In this document: piece by piece, positions 9,799 to 21,493 of the stretch
How positions within the stretch are numbered: position 1 is the stretch's first letter
Layout: each line of letters starts with the position of its first letter
Assembly: GCA_031761405.1 (NCBI GenBank)
Contig: JASEVX010000005.1
Coordinates: 5,911,724 to 5,975,723 of the forward strand
From: Serripes groenlandicus
Taxonomy: Eukaryota > Mollusca > Bivalvia > Cardiida > Cardiidae
Length of the DNA stretch: 64,000 bases
Reading direction: 5' to 3'
Program-made: the position numbers and the translations under genes
The notes under the pieces: model-generated
What the model was told of the DNA's origin: nothing
Database searches by the model: none
Seen by the model: only the letters and a program-made list of their open reading frames with translations

Positions 9799-10102
9799 GT
9801 AAGTTGTTGGTATGAAGAGACCTGTATTAGGATGTGTTTTCTGGTCTTTTACACACATTATATCTACATTTTCACATTGATTGTATGCATGAATTTAAAA
9901 AGTAAAAACTGTTGTGAAAAGAGAAGAAATTGCTAATTTTGAACTTTATCATCTTTTTCCACAAAGCTTTCTGTTGCAATGGCCTCTGATATCAGTTGTA
10001 CTAAGAAAATGTCAATGATAACTTCTCCTATTTCACAATGTTTGCAAAAGTTGTGTGCATGTGTTTTAAATGCTTAAGTGATTAAGCCTTCTTCAGGTTT
10101 TT

Positions 10103-11382
10103 AGCTCACCTATGCACGAAGTGCAAGGTGAGCTATTGTGATCACATTTTGTCCGGCGTCCATCCATCGTGCGTCGTCCGTCGTGCATCATCAACATTTG
10201 CCCTGGTTAACATTCTACAGGCTACATTTTGCATCTGATCTTCATGAAAGTTTATCAAAACCTTCATATCCATCAAATCTTGGACAAGTTCGAAACTGGG
10301 CCATATGAGGTCATAAACTAGGTCACTAGGTAAAATTGAAGGGAAATCTTGTTAACACTCTGGAGGCCACATTTTCAACTTGAGCATGTTGAAACTTAAT
10401 CAGAATGTTTGTCTTGATGATATGTAAGTCAAGTTCGAATATGGGTCATGTTGGGTCAAAAAGTAGGTCACTAGGTCAAATTGAAGGAAAATCTTGTTAA
10501 CACTCTAGATGCCACATTTTTAGCTTCAGCAGTTTGAAATGTCAGAATGTTTGTCTTAAAAATATCTAGGTCAAGTTCGAATATTGGTCATATTTGGTCA
10601 GAAACTAGGTCACTAGGCCAATTTGAAGGAAAATCTTGTTAACTCTGTAGAAGACGCATTTTTTGCTACAGCAGCTTGACATTTGATGTGAATGTTTATC
10701 AAAATGATAACTAAAAATGGTTCGAACATGGGTCATGTGTGGTCAAAAACTAGGTCACTAGGCCAAATTGAAGGAAAATCTTTGGATGCCACCTTTTTTG
10801 CTTCAGCAGCTTGACATGTTTTCAGAATGTTTGTCTGAATTATATCTAGGTCAAGTTCTAATATGGGTCATATTGGGTCAGAAACTAGGTCAATAAAGGA
10901 AAATATTGTTCAAACTCAGGAGGCCACATTTTTACTTTGAGCAAGTTGAAACTTTGTCAGAATGTTGTCTTGATGACATCTAGTCCATGCTAGAATATGG
11001 GTCATATCAGGTAAAAAAAATCACTAGGCCAAATGAAGGAAAATCTTGTTAACCCTTTCCCTCATATAGACGCTTTCTGAGGCCTCTGCGGCAGAAGGCT
11101 TTTTGAAAACATAGTGACAAAAGAAGGAATTGCACAAAACGTGCAATTTCTCCTTTTGCCACAATGTTTTCCACTTTTTGTCATAGGTTATCCATTCAAT
11201 TATTGAGATTTTCTATTTTTTGACAAAATATTTTCAAAGTCGTCTGCTGCAGAATTGTCGTATGGGGGAAAGGGTTAACACTGTGGAAGTTGCATTCAGA
11301 ATAATTGTCTTGATGTGTTTTGCATTGCAAAACATTGTATAATTCAGGTGAGCGAACTAGGGCCATCATGGCCCTCTTCTTT
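10103..11382 (+). mobile_element. HINE-like element with a MITE inside
   Basis: Head AGCTCACCTATGCACGAAGTGC followed by its complement GGTGAGCT. The body has ~90-bp repeats containing TAGGTCACTAGG. The end is hairpin AGGGCCATCATGGCCCT plus CTTCTT. It is a close relative of 15821-17413, which lacks the MITE. Confidence 0.75.
11053..11274. mobile_element. TTAA palindromic MITE (222 bp) inside a HINE
   Basis: TTAA at 11049-11052 and 11275-11278. The matching place in the sister HINE (17302-17331) reads CTTGTTAACACTGTGG without an insert, so a single TTAA was duplicated on insertion. Confidence 0.95.
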
Positions 11383-11441
11383 TTAAAATTGATATGTAGA
11401 AAGCTACCAAAATTCTTAGGTCCATGTTTGATACCGTTTAA

Positions 11442-11651
11442 CCCTTTCCCTCCTGCAGTCGCATTTTGACACAATAGCAGCAGACAACTTTTGAAAACAT
11501 TGGCCAAAGGTGAAATTGCTCATAATGAGCAATTTCTCCTTTGGCCACAATGTTTTCAATTTTATTTAACAATTTAGCTATCTTTTTTGGAGGTTTTTGT
11601 TGCTATGTTTTCAAAGTCGTCTTCTGCAGATTTGTTGTATGTGTGAAATTG
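11442..11651. mobile_element. TTAA palindromic MITE, diverged
   Basis: TTAA at 11438-11441 and 11652-11655. The left end is intact (CCCTTTCCCTCC) and the right end degraded (GTGTGAAATTG). The central hairpin is conserved. Confidence 0.8.
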
Positions 11652-11742
11652 TTAAAGATGTCTGCTACAATGTGATCAAAAGTAATCTGCATTAAGGAAA
11701 GGATGAACATATTGATGGTTTATATTTCTACATTATGTATAG

Positions 11743-11968
11743 AATGCTGCCAGGATTCTCAGGTCACTGTTTGAGATCTGTTTGAAGAAGGGGATGCCCA
11801 TTATGGCAAGTCGGCTCCTAAATCTTAGTAAAACTGTCGACAAAAGAATCTGGGGCTTCGAGACACCACTACGGCAGTTTCCTGTCCTGAACTATGAAAT
11901 TATCAGCAAAATTGAGGGCAAAAACTTTTCTGTAGACAAACTGAGGGAGATGGATGCAAAGGAAATAG
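11743..11968 (+). CDS. ASCC3: ASCC3 exon (h): Sec63 unit 1
   Basis: 75 codons plus one base, encoding NAARILRSLFEICLKKGM, ASRLLNLSKTVDKRIWG and the VDKLREMDAKEIG helix-hairpin-helix region. The last G joins GT of the next exon to restore a glycine codon. Donor ATAG|GTAAAA. Confidence 0.96.
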
Positions 11969-11989
11969 GTAAAAATTGTTTAACCTTTT

Positions 11990-13055
11990 AACACATATAG
12001 ATGCGTTTTGCAGCAGGCGACTTTTGAAAACATTGTGACAAAAGGTGAAATTGCCCAAAAAGAGCAATTTCACCTTTTGCCTAAATTTTTATGCCCCCGG
12101 AATCTCCAATTCGGTGGGCATCTAGTTTTTGGCCTGTCTGCACGTCTGTCTGTCTGCACGAAAAAAACTTTAACCTTGACCACTACTTTTGAACCATAAC
12201 AGGTACGGCTACCATATTTCACATGTGTATTTCTTGTGACATGACCTTTCTGTCAGTACATAAATTTTTGACCTTACAACCTTGACCTTTGACCTTTGAC
12301 CTAGATGTTGCCATTCTCGAAAAAAACTTTAACCTTGGCCATTACTTTTGAACCATAACAGGTAAGGCTACCATATTTCACATGTGTATACCTTGTGACA
12401 TGACCTTTCTGTCAGTACCAAAATGTTTCACCTTGCGACCTTGACCTTTGACCTAGATGTTGCCATTCTCGATTAAAACTTTAACCTTGACGACTACTTT
12501 TGAACCATAACAGGTACGGCTACCATATTTCACATGTGTATACCTTGTGACATGACCTTTCTGTCAGTTCCAAAATTTTCACCTTGCGACCTTGACCTTT
12601 GACCTAGATGTTGCCATTTTCGAAAAAAAAAACCTTTAACCTTGACCACTTCTTTTGAACCATAACAGGTACGGCTACCATATTTCACATGTGTATATCT
12701 TGTGACATGACCTTTCTGTCAGTACCAAATTTTTCACCTTGCGACCTTGACCTTTGACCTAGATGTTGCCATTCTCGAAAAAAACTTTAACCTTGACCAC
12801 TACTTTTGAACCATAACAGGTACGGCTACCATATTTCACATGTGTATTCCTTGTGACATGACCTTTCTGTCAGTACCAACATTTTTGACCTGGCGACCTT
12901 GACCTTTGACCTAGATGTTGCCATTCGGGGGCATCAGTGTTTCACAAACACATCTTGTTTTATTTCTTTTCAGTAATTATTCCTTCCTTTTCAGAGATTT
13001 TCCATAATTCTTTCTAGATGTTTTCAAAGTCGTTTGAAGCAGATATGTCGTATGC
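11990..13055. mobile_element. TTAA MITE split by a HINE
   Basis: The left half (CCTTTTAACACATATAGATGCG ... hairpin AAAAGGTGAAATTGCccaaaaagAGCAATTTCACCTTTT) ends near 12090. The right half resumes at ~12960 and reaches GTCGTTTGAAGCAGATATGTCG. Confidence 0.65.
12091..12959 (+). mobile_element. HINE-like element with ~145-bp tandem repeats
   Basis: The 5' palindrome ATGCCC...GGGCAT spans 12091-12122. About five repeats of ~145 bp follow (marker GACCTAGATGTTGCCATT). The 3' hairpin GTGTTT-cac-AAACAC is followed by ATCTTGTT. The sequence differs from the AGCTCACC families but the layout is the same. Confidence 0.6.
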
Positions 13056-13320
13056 TGTGGTTTTTGGACATCTGCAGAAGACATTTTTGGAAAATGTTGT
13101 GGCAATTTTAAATTCCATTCAATTATTTTACTATTAGAGACTTTCCATATTTTTGCCAAGATATTTCATCAAGTCATCTGCTGCAAATTTATGGAATAGA
13201 ATAGATAAGGTTGTGATGTAGTTCTTTGGACAATTATTGGATGGCTGTCTTTGTACTTACCTATACATGTAGTAGCTGAACAGTTTCCTTATATGATGTT
13301 TTAAAAGTATTTTGCTTTAA

Positions 13321-13531
13321 CCCTTTCCCTAATATAGGCTTATTTCGACGCCTCTGCTGTAGATAATTTTTAAAAACATTGTGTTAAAATGAGAAATTAA
13401 TTTATCCTTTTACCATACTGTTTTCAACTACATGTATTCATTAGTTTTACTTTAATTTGTAGACATTTCCCATATTTTAATCATAATTTTTGAAAGTCAT
13501 CTGCTGCAGATGTGTTGTATATGAGAAAGGG
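13321..13531. mobile_element. TTAA palindromic MITE, diverged
   Basis: TTAA at 13317-13320 and 13532-13535, with ends CCCTTTCCCTAATATAG and TATGAGAAAGG. The central hairpin is eroded. Confidence 0.82.
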
Positions 13532-13646
13532 TTAATGATAAATTACTCAAAACGAGTACTTTCTGGAATACTCTGGAGCTAAAATGCCATCCTGGGTCAA
13601 TCAAGTTTAAATGTGATGATAACAATTAAATTTGCTGTTGTTTCAG

Positions 13647-13801
13647 GTCATATATTGCATCATGTGAAGATGGGAACTATAGTAAAGAGGTGTGTACACC
13701 AGCTCCCCCAGTTGGAGTTGGAGGCGACAATTCAGCCAATCACAAGGACCGTACTCAGAGTGAGGCTAGTCATTACGCCCATGTTTAAATGGGATGACAA
13801 G
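13647..13801 (+). CDS. ASCC3: ASCC3 exon (i): Sec63 unit 1, HhH to Ig-like domain
   Basis: The first two bases complete glycine, then 51 codons encode HILHHVKMGTIVKRCVHQLP and EATIQPITRTVLRVRLVI, ending KWDDK. QPITRTVLRV opens the Ig/FN3-like C-terminal domain of the Sec63 unit. Acceptor TTTCAG; donor AAG|GTTTGT is non-optimal. Confidence 0.96.
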
Positions 13802-14395
13802 GTTTGTATTCTAAACAAGCATGGCCACCAGGGAGATTTTGAAAATTATTTTGATGATACTCTGGTGAGCAATTCAGGGTGCCAACATTGCCCATTTGTT
13901 AGAATGGTCGAGCTAACATACTTGAATGTTGTCTGCTGCAAATGTTTAAAATACATATGAAAAGGTGCTCAAGGTTTGCATATGCCTATAAAAGTACAAA
14001 ACTGTTTTGTCTGATCATACACTGCTTATCCATGGCTTCAGTTAAATCTGTTTGCACATACAGCAAATCTGCAGCAGACGAAATTTAAAACAACTTCATA
14101 CAAATATGGAAAACCTTTATAAATATAAATGGGAGTATATTTTTTTATTGAATAGAGTTAAAACATTGTGACAAAAGGAATGTTTGCTCATTATGTGCAT
14201 ATTTTCCTTTTGCAATAATGTTTCAGATGCCTCAAAATGAGTCTGTAAGAAGGAAAATGTTAATCTTTCACTTGATATGGAGGTCTTTATTTGTCTTTTG
14301 TTGCACATTGTGGGGAAATTAGAAATTCCTCAAAACAAACAATTTCTTCTCAAAGTCATCTTTTACTCTGTATCATATTTTTGCTATTAAATTTT

Positions 14396-15680
14396 AGCTT
14401 ACCTGAGCACGAAGTGCTCTGTGCTCAAGGTGAATTATTGTGATCACCCTATGTCCAGAGTCCAATAACATTGTAACCAGTGGGTCAATTTGAATGAAAC
14501 TTCACACAATGCGTCCTCTCAATGTCCTCACTAAAATTCCCATTGTTTTTATCCATGCAGAATTCTTTCCATGGCATCCAAAAGAAAAAAACTTCAATTT
14601 GTTTATCCTTCAAAACCGGTTGGCATATTTTCAAATAATTTTGTTGAAATGTTCCTTGGGTGACCGACCCTCTATAAGATTTCTTCAAGCCATGTTGATT
14701 GGTAAAAAAAAATAGCCGCCAGGGGACGAGGCTGTTTTGCCTTATATGGCTTTAGTGAAAACTTTATAACTGGTATGCCAAATTTTCAAATAATTTTGTA
14801 GAAATGTTCCTTGGGTGACCCTCTATCAGATTCTTTCAAGCCGTTTTGATTGGTTGAAAAACATAGCCGCCAGGGTAGGGGTTGTTTTCCTTATATGGCT
14901 ACAGTGCAAACTTGAATAGTCTTTTTATCCAAAAGTATCTGACCAAACTAATTTTGTAGTAATGTTTCTTAGGTGACCTTCTAACTGATTCCTTCAAGCC
15001 ATGTTGTTTAGTAAAAAATAACATGGCTGCCAGGGGGCTGTTTTGCCTTAAATGGCTTTAGTGCTAACTTTTTTTCTTTTTCCAAATCATTTTTAGCTCC
15101 ACTGGCTGCTTATGTCATGGCGAATTGTCCGTCGTGCGTGCGTCTGTGCGTGCGTTAACTTTTTCCTTTAAACGACTTCTTCTTTTTTTATCCATCCATA
15201 ATTCTGGTTTCCATGGCAACCAAAAGAAAAAAATAGTGAAAACTTAATCCAAAAGTGTCTGGCCGATTTTCAAATAATTTTCAGAAATGTTCCTTGGGTG
15301 ACCCTTTATCAGATCCCTTCAAGCCACGTTGATTGGTTGAAAAATATGGCTGCCAGGGGGTGGGGCTATTTTGCCTTATATGGCTTTAGTGAAGAAACAT
15401 TCCTTGGGTGACACTACATGATTCCTTTAAGCCATGGTGGTTGGTAAAAAACATGGCCACCAGGGGGCAGGGCTGTTTGGAGATTTGATTTTTGCCTTAT
15501 GGCCGTGGAGCGATACTGGCCCTCTTGGGCCTCTTGTTTAGAAATATGCCTAGGGTGACCCTCTATGAGAATCTTTCAAGCCATTTTGATTGGTTAGAAA
15601 AATGAGTTTTTGTGGTTGGCATTACAAATCACATTGCATTACTCAGGTGAGCGATCCATGGCCATTATGGCCTTTTTGTT
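14396..15680 (+). mobile_element. HINE-like element, outer of a nest
   Basis: Head AGCTTACCTGAGCACGAAGTGC and body units with TTGGGTGACCCTCTA and GCCGCCAGG. It resumes after the inner element at 15539 and ends with GGTGAGCGATCCATGGCC-ATTATGGCC plus TTTTTGTT. Confidence 0.65.
15095..15538 (+). mobile_element. HINE-like element, inner of a nest (444 bp)
   Basis: Starts AGCTCCACTGGCTGC after a run of five Ts and ends in TGGCCCTCTTGGGCCTCTTGTT. Both sides rejoin host sequence (ATCATTTT / TAGAAATATG) resembling the intact body unit ATAATTTTGTAGAAATG. Confidence 0.65.
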
Positions 15681-15765
15681 TTAGTTGTTATTGTTTTTTC
15701 CTATGATTTCAAATTTGATAAAAAATATCATATAGCAGATAAATGATATTACATTTTACTTCAGG
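15541..15765 (+). repeat. Local duplication, upstream copy (with ghost acceptor)
   Basis: Similar at roughly 75-80% to 17490-17707: HINE tail, then AGTTGTTATTGTTTTTTCC and ACATTTTACTTC. The downstream copy runs into the exon (j) acceptor. The upstream copy ends near TTGATTTGTAG with no exon after it. Confidence 0.65.
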
Positions 15766-15820
15766 CCATAATTATTGATTTGTAGAAAAACATGACCACC
15801 AGGGAACAGGTCTGTTATTT

Positions 15821-17413
15821 AGCTCACCTATGCACGAAGTGCAAGGTGAGCTATTGTGATCACATTTTGTCCGCCGTCCGTCCGTCGTGCGTCGTGTGTC
15901 GTGCGTCGTCAACAGTTCAGCTTGTTAACACTCTACAGGCTACATTTTGCATCCAATCTTCATGAAAGTGTATCAGAACATTCATCTTCATAACATCTTG
16001 GACAAGTTCGAAACTGGGCCATATGAGGTCAAAAACGAGGTCACTAGGTCAAATTGAAGCGAAATCTTGTTAACACTCTGGAGGCCACATTTTCAACTTG
16101 AGCATGTTGAAACTTTATCAGATGATATGTAGGTCAAGTTCGAACATGGGTCATGTCGGGTCAAAAAGAAGGTCACTAGGTCAAATTGAAGGAAAATCTT
16201 GTTAACACTCCAGAGGCCGCAGTTTTTGCTTCAGCAGTTTGAAATTGTGTCAGAATGTTTGTCTTAAAAATATCTAGTTTAAGTTCGAATATGGGTCATA
16301 TTGGGTCAGAAACTAGGTCATTAGGCCATTTTGAAGGGTAATCTTGTTAACACTGTAGAGGCCATATTTTTAACGTGAGCATGTTGAAATTTTGTCAGAA
16401 TGTTTGTCTTAAAGATATCTCGGTCAAGTTTAAATATGGGTCATATTGGGTCAGAAACTAAATGATATCTAGGCCAAGTTCGAATATGGGTCATGCCGGG
16501 TTACAAACTAGGTCACTAGGCCAAATTGAAGGGTAATCTTGTTAACACTCTTCATACTGCATTTTTAACTTGAGCATGATGAAACTTTATCAGAATGTTT
16601 TTCTTGATGATATGTAAGTCAAGTTCGATCAAGGGTCATGTTGGGTCAAAAAATAGGTCACTATGTAAGTCAAGTTCGATCAAGGGTCATGTTGGGTCAA
16701 AAAATAGGTCACTAGGTCAAATTGAAGGAAAATCTTGTTAACACTCTAGAGGCCACATTGTTTGCTTCAGAAGTTTGAAATTTTGTCAGAATGTTTGTCT
16801 TAAAGATATCTAGGTCAAGTTCGAATATGGGTTATATTGGGTCAGAAACTAGGTCACTATGCCAAATTGAAGGAACATCTTGTTAACTCTGTAGAAGACG
16901 CATTTTTGCTACAGCAGCTTGACATTTAATGAGAATGTTTATCTTAATGATATCTAAGCCAGATTCGAATATGGATCATGTAGGGTCAAAAAGTAGGTCA
17001 CTAGGTCAAATTGAAGGAAAATCTTGTTAACACTTTGGATGCCGCATTTTATGCTTCAGCAGCTTGAAATTTGGTCAGAATGTTTGTCTGAATTATATCT
17101 AGGTCAAGTTCGAATATGGGTCATATTTGGTCAGAAACAAGGTCAATAAAGGAAAATATTGTTCAAACTCCGGAGGCCGCATTTTTACTTTGAGCAAGTT
17201 GAAAATTTGTCACAAGGTTGTCTTGATGATATCTAGTCCATGTTGGAATATGGGTCATATCAGGTAAAAAAATATAGATCACTAGGCCAAATGAAGGAAA
17301 ATCTTGTTAACACTGTGGAGGTTGCATTCAGAATAATTGTCTTGCTGTGTTTTGCATTGCAGTACATTGTATAATTAAGGTGAGCGATCCAGGGCCATCA
17401 TGGCCCTCTTGTT
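15821..17413 (+). mobile_element. HINE-like element (1.6 kb), MITE-free sister of 10103-11382
   Basis: Head AGCTCACCTATGCACGAAGTGC...GGTGAGCT, body repeats with TAGGTCACTAGGTCAAATTGAAGG, and end hairpin AGGGCCATCATGGCCCT plus CTTGTT. It sits between CTGTTATT and TTATATGG of an older HINE that continues to ~17614. Confidence 0.78.
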
Positions 17414-17724
17414 TTATATGGCGATAGTGAAAACAGAAAACCCATTTTCTAAGAAAGTATCTGGCCAATTTCCAAATAATCTTTTACAAATAGTCCTAGG
17501 GTGACCCTGTATGAGATTATTTCAAGCCATGTTGATTGGTAAAAAAAAAAAGTTATTGTGTGGTTGGCATGAAAACTCAAATTGCATCACTCTGGTGATA
17601 TCTAAAGGGCCCTCTTGTTTTAGTTGTTATTGTGTTTTCCTATTATTTCAAAGTTGATCAAATATCAACTATTTGGTACATGGTAATGCATTTTACTTCT
17701 ACAGAATAGTATTGACTATTTCAG

Positions 17725-17823
17725 GTTCATGGTAACTCGGCTGAATCCTTCTGGGTGTGGGTGGAAGACCCAGTCAACAACCATATCTATCATTCAGAGT
17801 ATTATCTACTCCATAAAAAACAG
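17725..17823 (+). CDS. ASCC3: ASCC3 exon (j): Ig-like domain of Sec63 unit 1; GC donor
   Basis: 33 codons in phase 0, encoding VHGNSAESFWVWVEDP and HIYHSEYYLLHKKQ. The exon/intron border is CAG|GCAAGT, a GC-type donor with otherwise perfect consensus. The nearest GT, four bases downstream, would shift the frame, whereas the GC site joins KKQ directly to MYSKEP as in the family. Confidence 0.95.
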
Positions 17824-17962
17824 GCAAGTTTATAGTTTTTATTTTGTGCTTGTCTGCATTTATTGATGGTTTAGCTAGTAGTTTCTAGATTTCATATCTA
17901 TTCTTCCAATTTCCTACTAATTTCAATAGTTCATTGAGATATTTAAAAGCAGACAGCTTTAA

Positions 17963-18172
17963 CCCTTTCCCTCATATAGACGCTTTCTGACGCCTCTGCA
18001 GCAGACGACTTTTTGAAAACATAGTAACAAAAGAAGAAATTGCACAAAACGTGCAATTTCTCCTTTTATCACAATGTTTTCCACTTTTAGTCATAGGTTA
18101 TCCATTCAATTATAGAGATTTCCCATTATTTGACAAAATATGTTCAAAGTCGTCTGCTGCAGAATTGTCATA
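17963..18172. mobile_element. TTAA MITE lacking its right end
   Basis: TTAA at 17959-17962 then CCCTTTCCCTCATATAGACG. The match stops after CAGAATTGTCATAC, where GAGGGAAAGGG should follow. Confidence 0.82.
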
Positions 18173-18749
18173 CTTTTGTTATGAGCCGAATCTCACAGAA
18201 ACTCACCTTTTGGGGTTGTGAAACAAGGAAACATTATCCTGCACCTCCACATAGATAATTAGAAACTTTCCTGTTTGTCATAAAAGCATCATGGAAGCCG
18301 CCCGAGAACAGTTATGATTAAATACTAACTATGTCTTAAGGTTTTTTTTACGACAAGTCTAGATAAAGACCTTCCAGCATATATACTGTATGTTATCTTG
18401 TCCAAGTAAGAAGTTTCTTGAAAATCTTATTACGAATTGGCAAACAGTGCATATTAAGACCAAACTCTATGGGTGTGAAGGTGGACCTACATCTACACAT
18501 GTTCACTGGTCACATAAAAAAACTATGAGCGATTTTCATACAGTATGGCTCAATTATAGTATTTGCAGCAAAAAAATACAGAAAATCTTTGAAGATGAAT
18601 CAATTTGAAAACAATGTGGAAAAAGGAGAAATATTTTGTATTGTTCATGAGGAGTAATTACTCTTTTTGCTACAAAATTTTCAATAGTTTGCATCAAAAT
18701 GCGCCTGCATGTGTGATAGGGTTAATGTAACCATTTCCTCAGTATATTT

Positions 18750-18900
18750 ACCCTTTCCCACATACAGCAAATCAGCAGCAGATGACTTTGAAAACGTCTT
18801 TGCAAAAGTGTGAACAATCCCAATAAATGACAGTTGAGTTATGAAAATAAAGTTAAAAACACTGTGGCAAAAGGAAATCCTATATATGTAGGAAAGGGTT
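18750..18900. mobile_element. TTAA MITE, diverged and shortened
   Basis: CCCTTTCCCACATACAGCAAATC at the left and AGGAAAGGGTTAG at the right, with AGCAGATGACTTTGAAAAC inside. The central hairpin is lost. Confidence 0.65.
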
Positions 18901-18936
18901 AGAATAACATGAAACAGATGATTCCCTGTTTTACAG

Positions 18937-19105
18937 ATGTACAGCAAGGAACCACAGGTCCTTGTGTTCACCATTCCTATATTCGAGCCACTTCCTGTCC
19001 AGTATTACGTGAAGGCCATATCAGATCGGTGGTTGGGGTCTGAGTCAATGTGTGCCATATCGTTTCAACACCTCATCTTGCCCGAGAGGCATCCCCCACA
19101 TACAG
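18937..19105 (+). CDS. ASCC3: ASCC3 exon (k): end of Sec63 unit 1
   Basis: 56 codons plus one base, encoding VLVFTIPIFEPLPVQYYVKA, SDRWLGSES and LILPERHPPHT. This is the last strand of the Ig-like domain plus the linker to cassette 2. The final G combines with AA of the next exon to give glutamate. Donor ACAG|GTGGGT. Confidence 0.96.
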
Positions 19106-19195
19106 GTGGGTAAAAATTCCCATAAAACTGAAGTAGTCCAATTTTCTTTCTTACTCCTGTCATCTGCTTATAATTCTTTTCCTTATTTGTGTCAA

Positions 19196-21180
19196 CTGCC
19201 TATGGTTGTTGGTAGCTCACTAGTTGTGTCAGCTGTCTATGGTTGTTGGTAGCTCACTAGTTGTGTCAACTGTCTATCGTTGTTGGTAGCTCACTAGTTG
19301 TGTCAACTGTCTATGGTTGTTAGTAGCTCACTAGTTGTGTCAACTGTCTATGGTTGTTGGTAGCTCACTAGTTGTGTCAACTGTCTATGGTTGTTGGTAG
19401 CTCACTAGTTGTGTCAACTGTCTATGGTTGTTGGTAGCTCACTAGTTGTGCCAACTGCCTATGGTTGTTGGTAGCTCACTAGTTGTGTCAACTGTCTATC
19501 GTTGTTGGTAGCTCACTATTTGTGTCAACTGTCTATGGTTGTCAGTAGCTCACTAGTTGTGTTATCTGTCTATGGTTGTTGGTAGCTCACTAGTTGTGTA
19601 AGTTGTCTATGGTTGTTTTTAGCTCAATAGTTGTGTCAGCTGTCTATGGTTTTTTGTAGCTCAATAGTTGTGTCAGCTGTCTATGGTTGTTAGTAGCTCA
19701 CCAGTTGTGTCAACTGCCTATGGTTGTTGGTAGCTCAATAGTTGTGTCAACTGTCTATGGTTGTTAGTAGCTCAATAGTTGTGTCCACTGTATATGGTTG
19801 TTCGGAGCTCACTAGTTGTGTCCACTGTATATGGTTGTTCGGAGCTCACTAGTTGGGTCAGCTGTCTATGGTCATTGGTAGCTCACTTCTTGTGTCAACT
19901 GCCTATGATTGTTGGTAGCTCAATAGTTATGTCAACTGTCTATGGTTGTTGTTAGCTCAATAGTTGTGTCAACTGTCTATGGTTGTTAGTAGCTCAATAG
20001 TTATGTCAACTGTCTATGATTGTTGGTAGCTCAATAAATATGTCAACTGTCTATGGTTGTTGGTAGCTCACTAGTTGGGTCAGCTGCCTATGGTTGTTGG
20101 TAGCTAGATAGTTATGTCAACTGTCTATGGTTGTTGGTAGCTCACTAGTTGTCTATGCTTGTTGTTAGCTCACTAGTTGTGTCAACTGTCTATGGTTGTT
20201 GGTAGCTCACTAGTTGTCTATGATTGTTGGTAGCTCACTAGTTGTGTCAGCTCTCTATGGTTGTAAGTAGCTCACTAGTTGTGTCAACTGTCTATGATTG
20301 TTGGTAGCTCACTAGTTGTGTCAGCTGTCTATGGTTGTTAGTAGCTCACTAGTTGTGTCAACTGTCTATGGTTGTTAGTAGCTCACTAGTTGTGTCAGCT
20401 GTCTATGGTTGTTAGTAGCTCACTAGTTGTGTCAACTGTCTATGGTTGTTAGTAGCTCAATAGTTGTGTCAACTGCCTATGGTTGTTGGTAGCTCAATAG
20501 TTGTGTCAGCTGTCTATGGTGTTTGGTAGCTCAATAGTTGTGTCAGCTGTCTATGATTCTTGGTAGCTCACTAGTTGTGTCAACTGTCTATGGTTGTTAG
20601 TAGCTCACTAGTTGTGTCAGCTGTCTGTGATTATTGGTAGCTTAATAGTTGGGTCAGCTGTCTATGATTGTTGGTAGCTCACTAGTTGTGTCAGCTGTCT
20701 GTGATTGTTGGTAGCTCACTAGTTGTGTCAGCTGTCTGTGATTGTTGGTATCTCACTAGTTGTGTCAGCTGTCTGTGATTGTTGGTAGCTCACTAGTTGT
20801 GTCAGCTGTCTGTGATTGTTGGTATCTCACTAGTTGTGTCAGCTGTCTGTGATTGTTAGTAGCTCACTAGTTGTGTCAGCTGTCTGTGATTATTGGTAGC
20901 TCAATAGTTGGGTCAGCTGTCTATGATTGTTGGTAGCTCACTAGTTGTGTCAGCTGTCTGTGATTGTTGGTATCTCAATAGTTGTGTCAGCTGTCTGTGA
21001 TTGTTGGTAGCTCACTAGTTGTGTCAGCTGTCTGTGATTGTTGGTAGCTCACTAGTTGTGTCAGCTGTGTGATTGTTGGTAGCTCACTAGTTGGGTCAGC
21101 TGTCTATGTTTGTTAGTAGCTCAATAGTTGTGTCAACTGTCTTGTTGTTAGTAGCTCACTAGTTGTGTCATCTGCCTTAC
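19196..21180 (+). repeat. 37-bp minisatellite, ~53 copies
   Basis: Unit TAGCTCACTAGTTGTGTC plus AACTGTCTATGGTTGTTGG, period 37 bp. Two sub-types (CTATGGTTG and CTGTGATTG) cluster, the second mostly at 20620-21075, showing higher-order spread. It begins about 90 bp after the exon (k) donor and lies outside any HINE I can define. Confidence 0.95.
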
Positions 21181-21493
21181 CGTTGTGATACCAAGGGATC
21201 ACTTCTCCATTGTCTGTCTAGCATACTCTGACCTTGGTTATAGTTATTGGTGGCACACTTGTCAAGATTGTAAATATATTCTTAAACTCAAACAAATCTT
21301 CAGCAGACAACATAAAACATCTAGGTAAAAATCTCGCAAACTGAAAGTATGCTTATTGACTAAGTAGAGTCTTCTTTTGTCACAATATTTTCAAAAAACA
21401 TCTGCTTAGAATGAGTCAAAATGTGTCTGTATAAAGTTTAAATCATTATTACTTAATAATGGTCTTTGAGCAGTTTACCTTTTATGATTTTTT

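Larger units (their letters stand above)
9799..11742 (+). other. Intron 7
   Basis: Mostly one HINE-like element (10103-11382) with a MITE inserted in it, then a second MITE (11442-11651). Positions 9900-10090 show only a MITE remnant. Confidence 0.9.
11969..13646 (+). other. Intron 8
   Basis: A TTAA MITE (~11985-13055) interrupted by a HINE-like element (12091-12959), MITE fragments at 13060-13200 and a further MITE (13321-13531). Confidence 0.88.
13802..17724 (+). other. Intron 9
   Basis: 3.9 kb of nested HINE-like elements: 14396-15680 with 15095-15538 inside it, then 15821-17413 inside a host that ends at about 17614. MITE fragments lie at 14060-14290. A ~220-bp local duplication (15541-15765 and 17490-17707) flanks the second nest. 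Confidence 0.85.
17824..18936 (+). other. Intron 10 (GC-AG)
   Basis: Begins GCAAGT and ends TTTTACAG. It contains a MITE truncated on the right (17963-~18172), a stretch with no recognised feature (18180-18600) and a second, diverged MITE (~18750-18900). Confidence 0.9.

Noticed and set aside
17824..17829. GT at 17828 as the exon (j) donor
   Set aside because: It would add four bases and break the ASCC3 frame; the GC donor four bases earlier fits sequence and phase.
19196..21180. CRISPR-like regular repeat array
   Set aside because: Units are directly adjacent without unique spacers, in an animal intron; it is a minisatellite.
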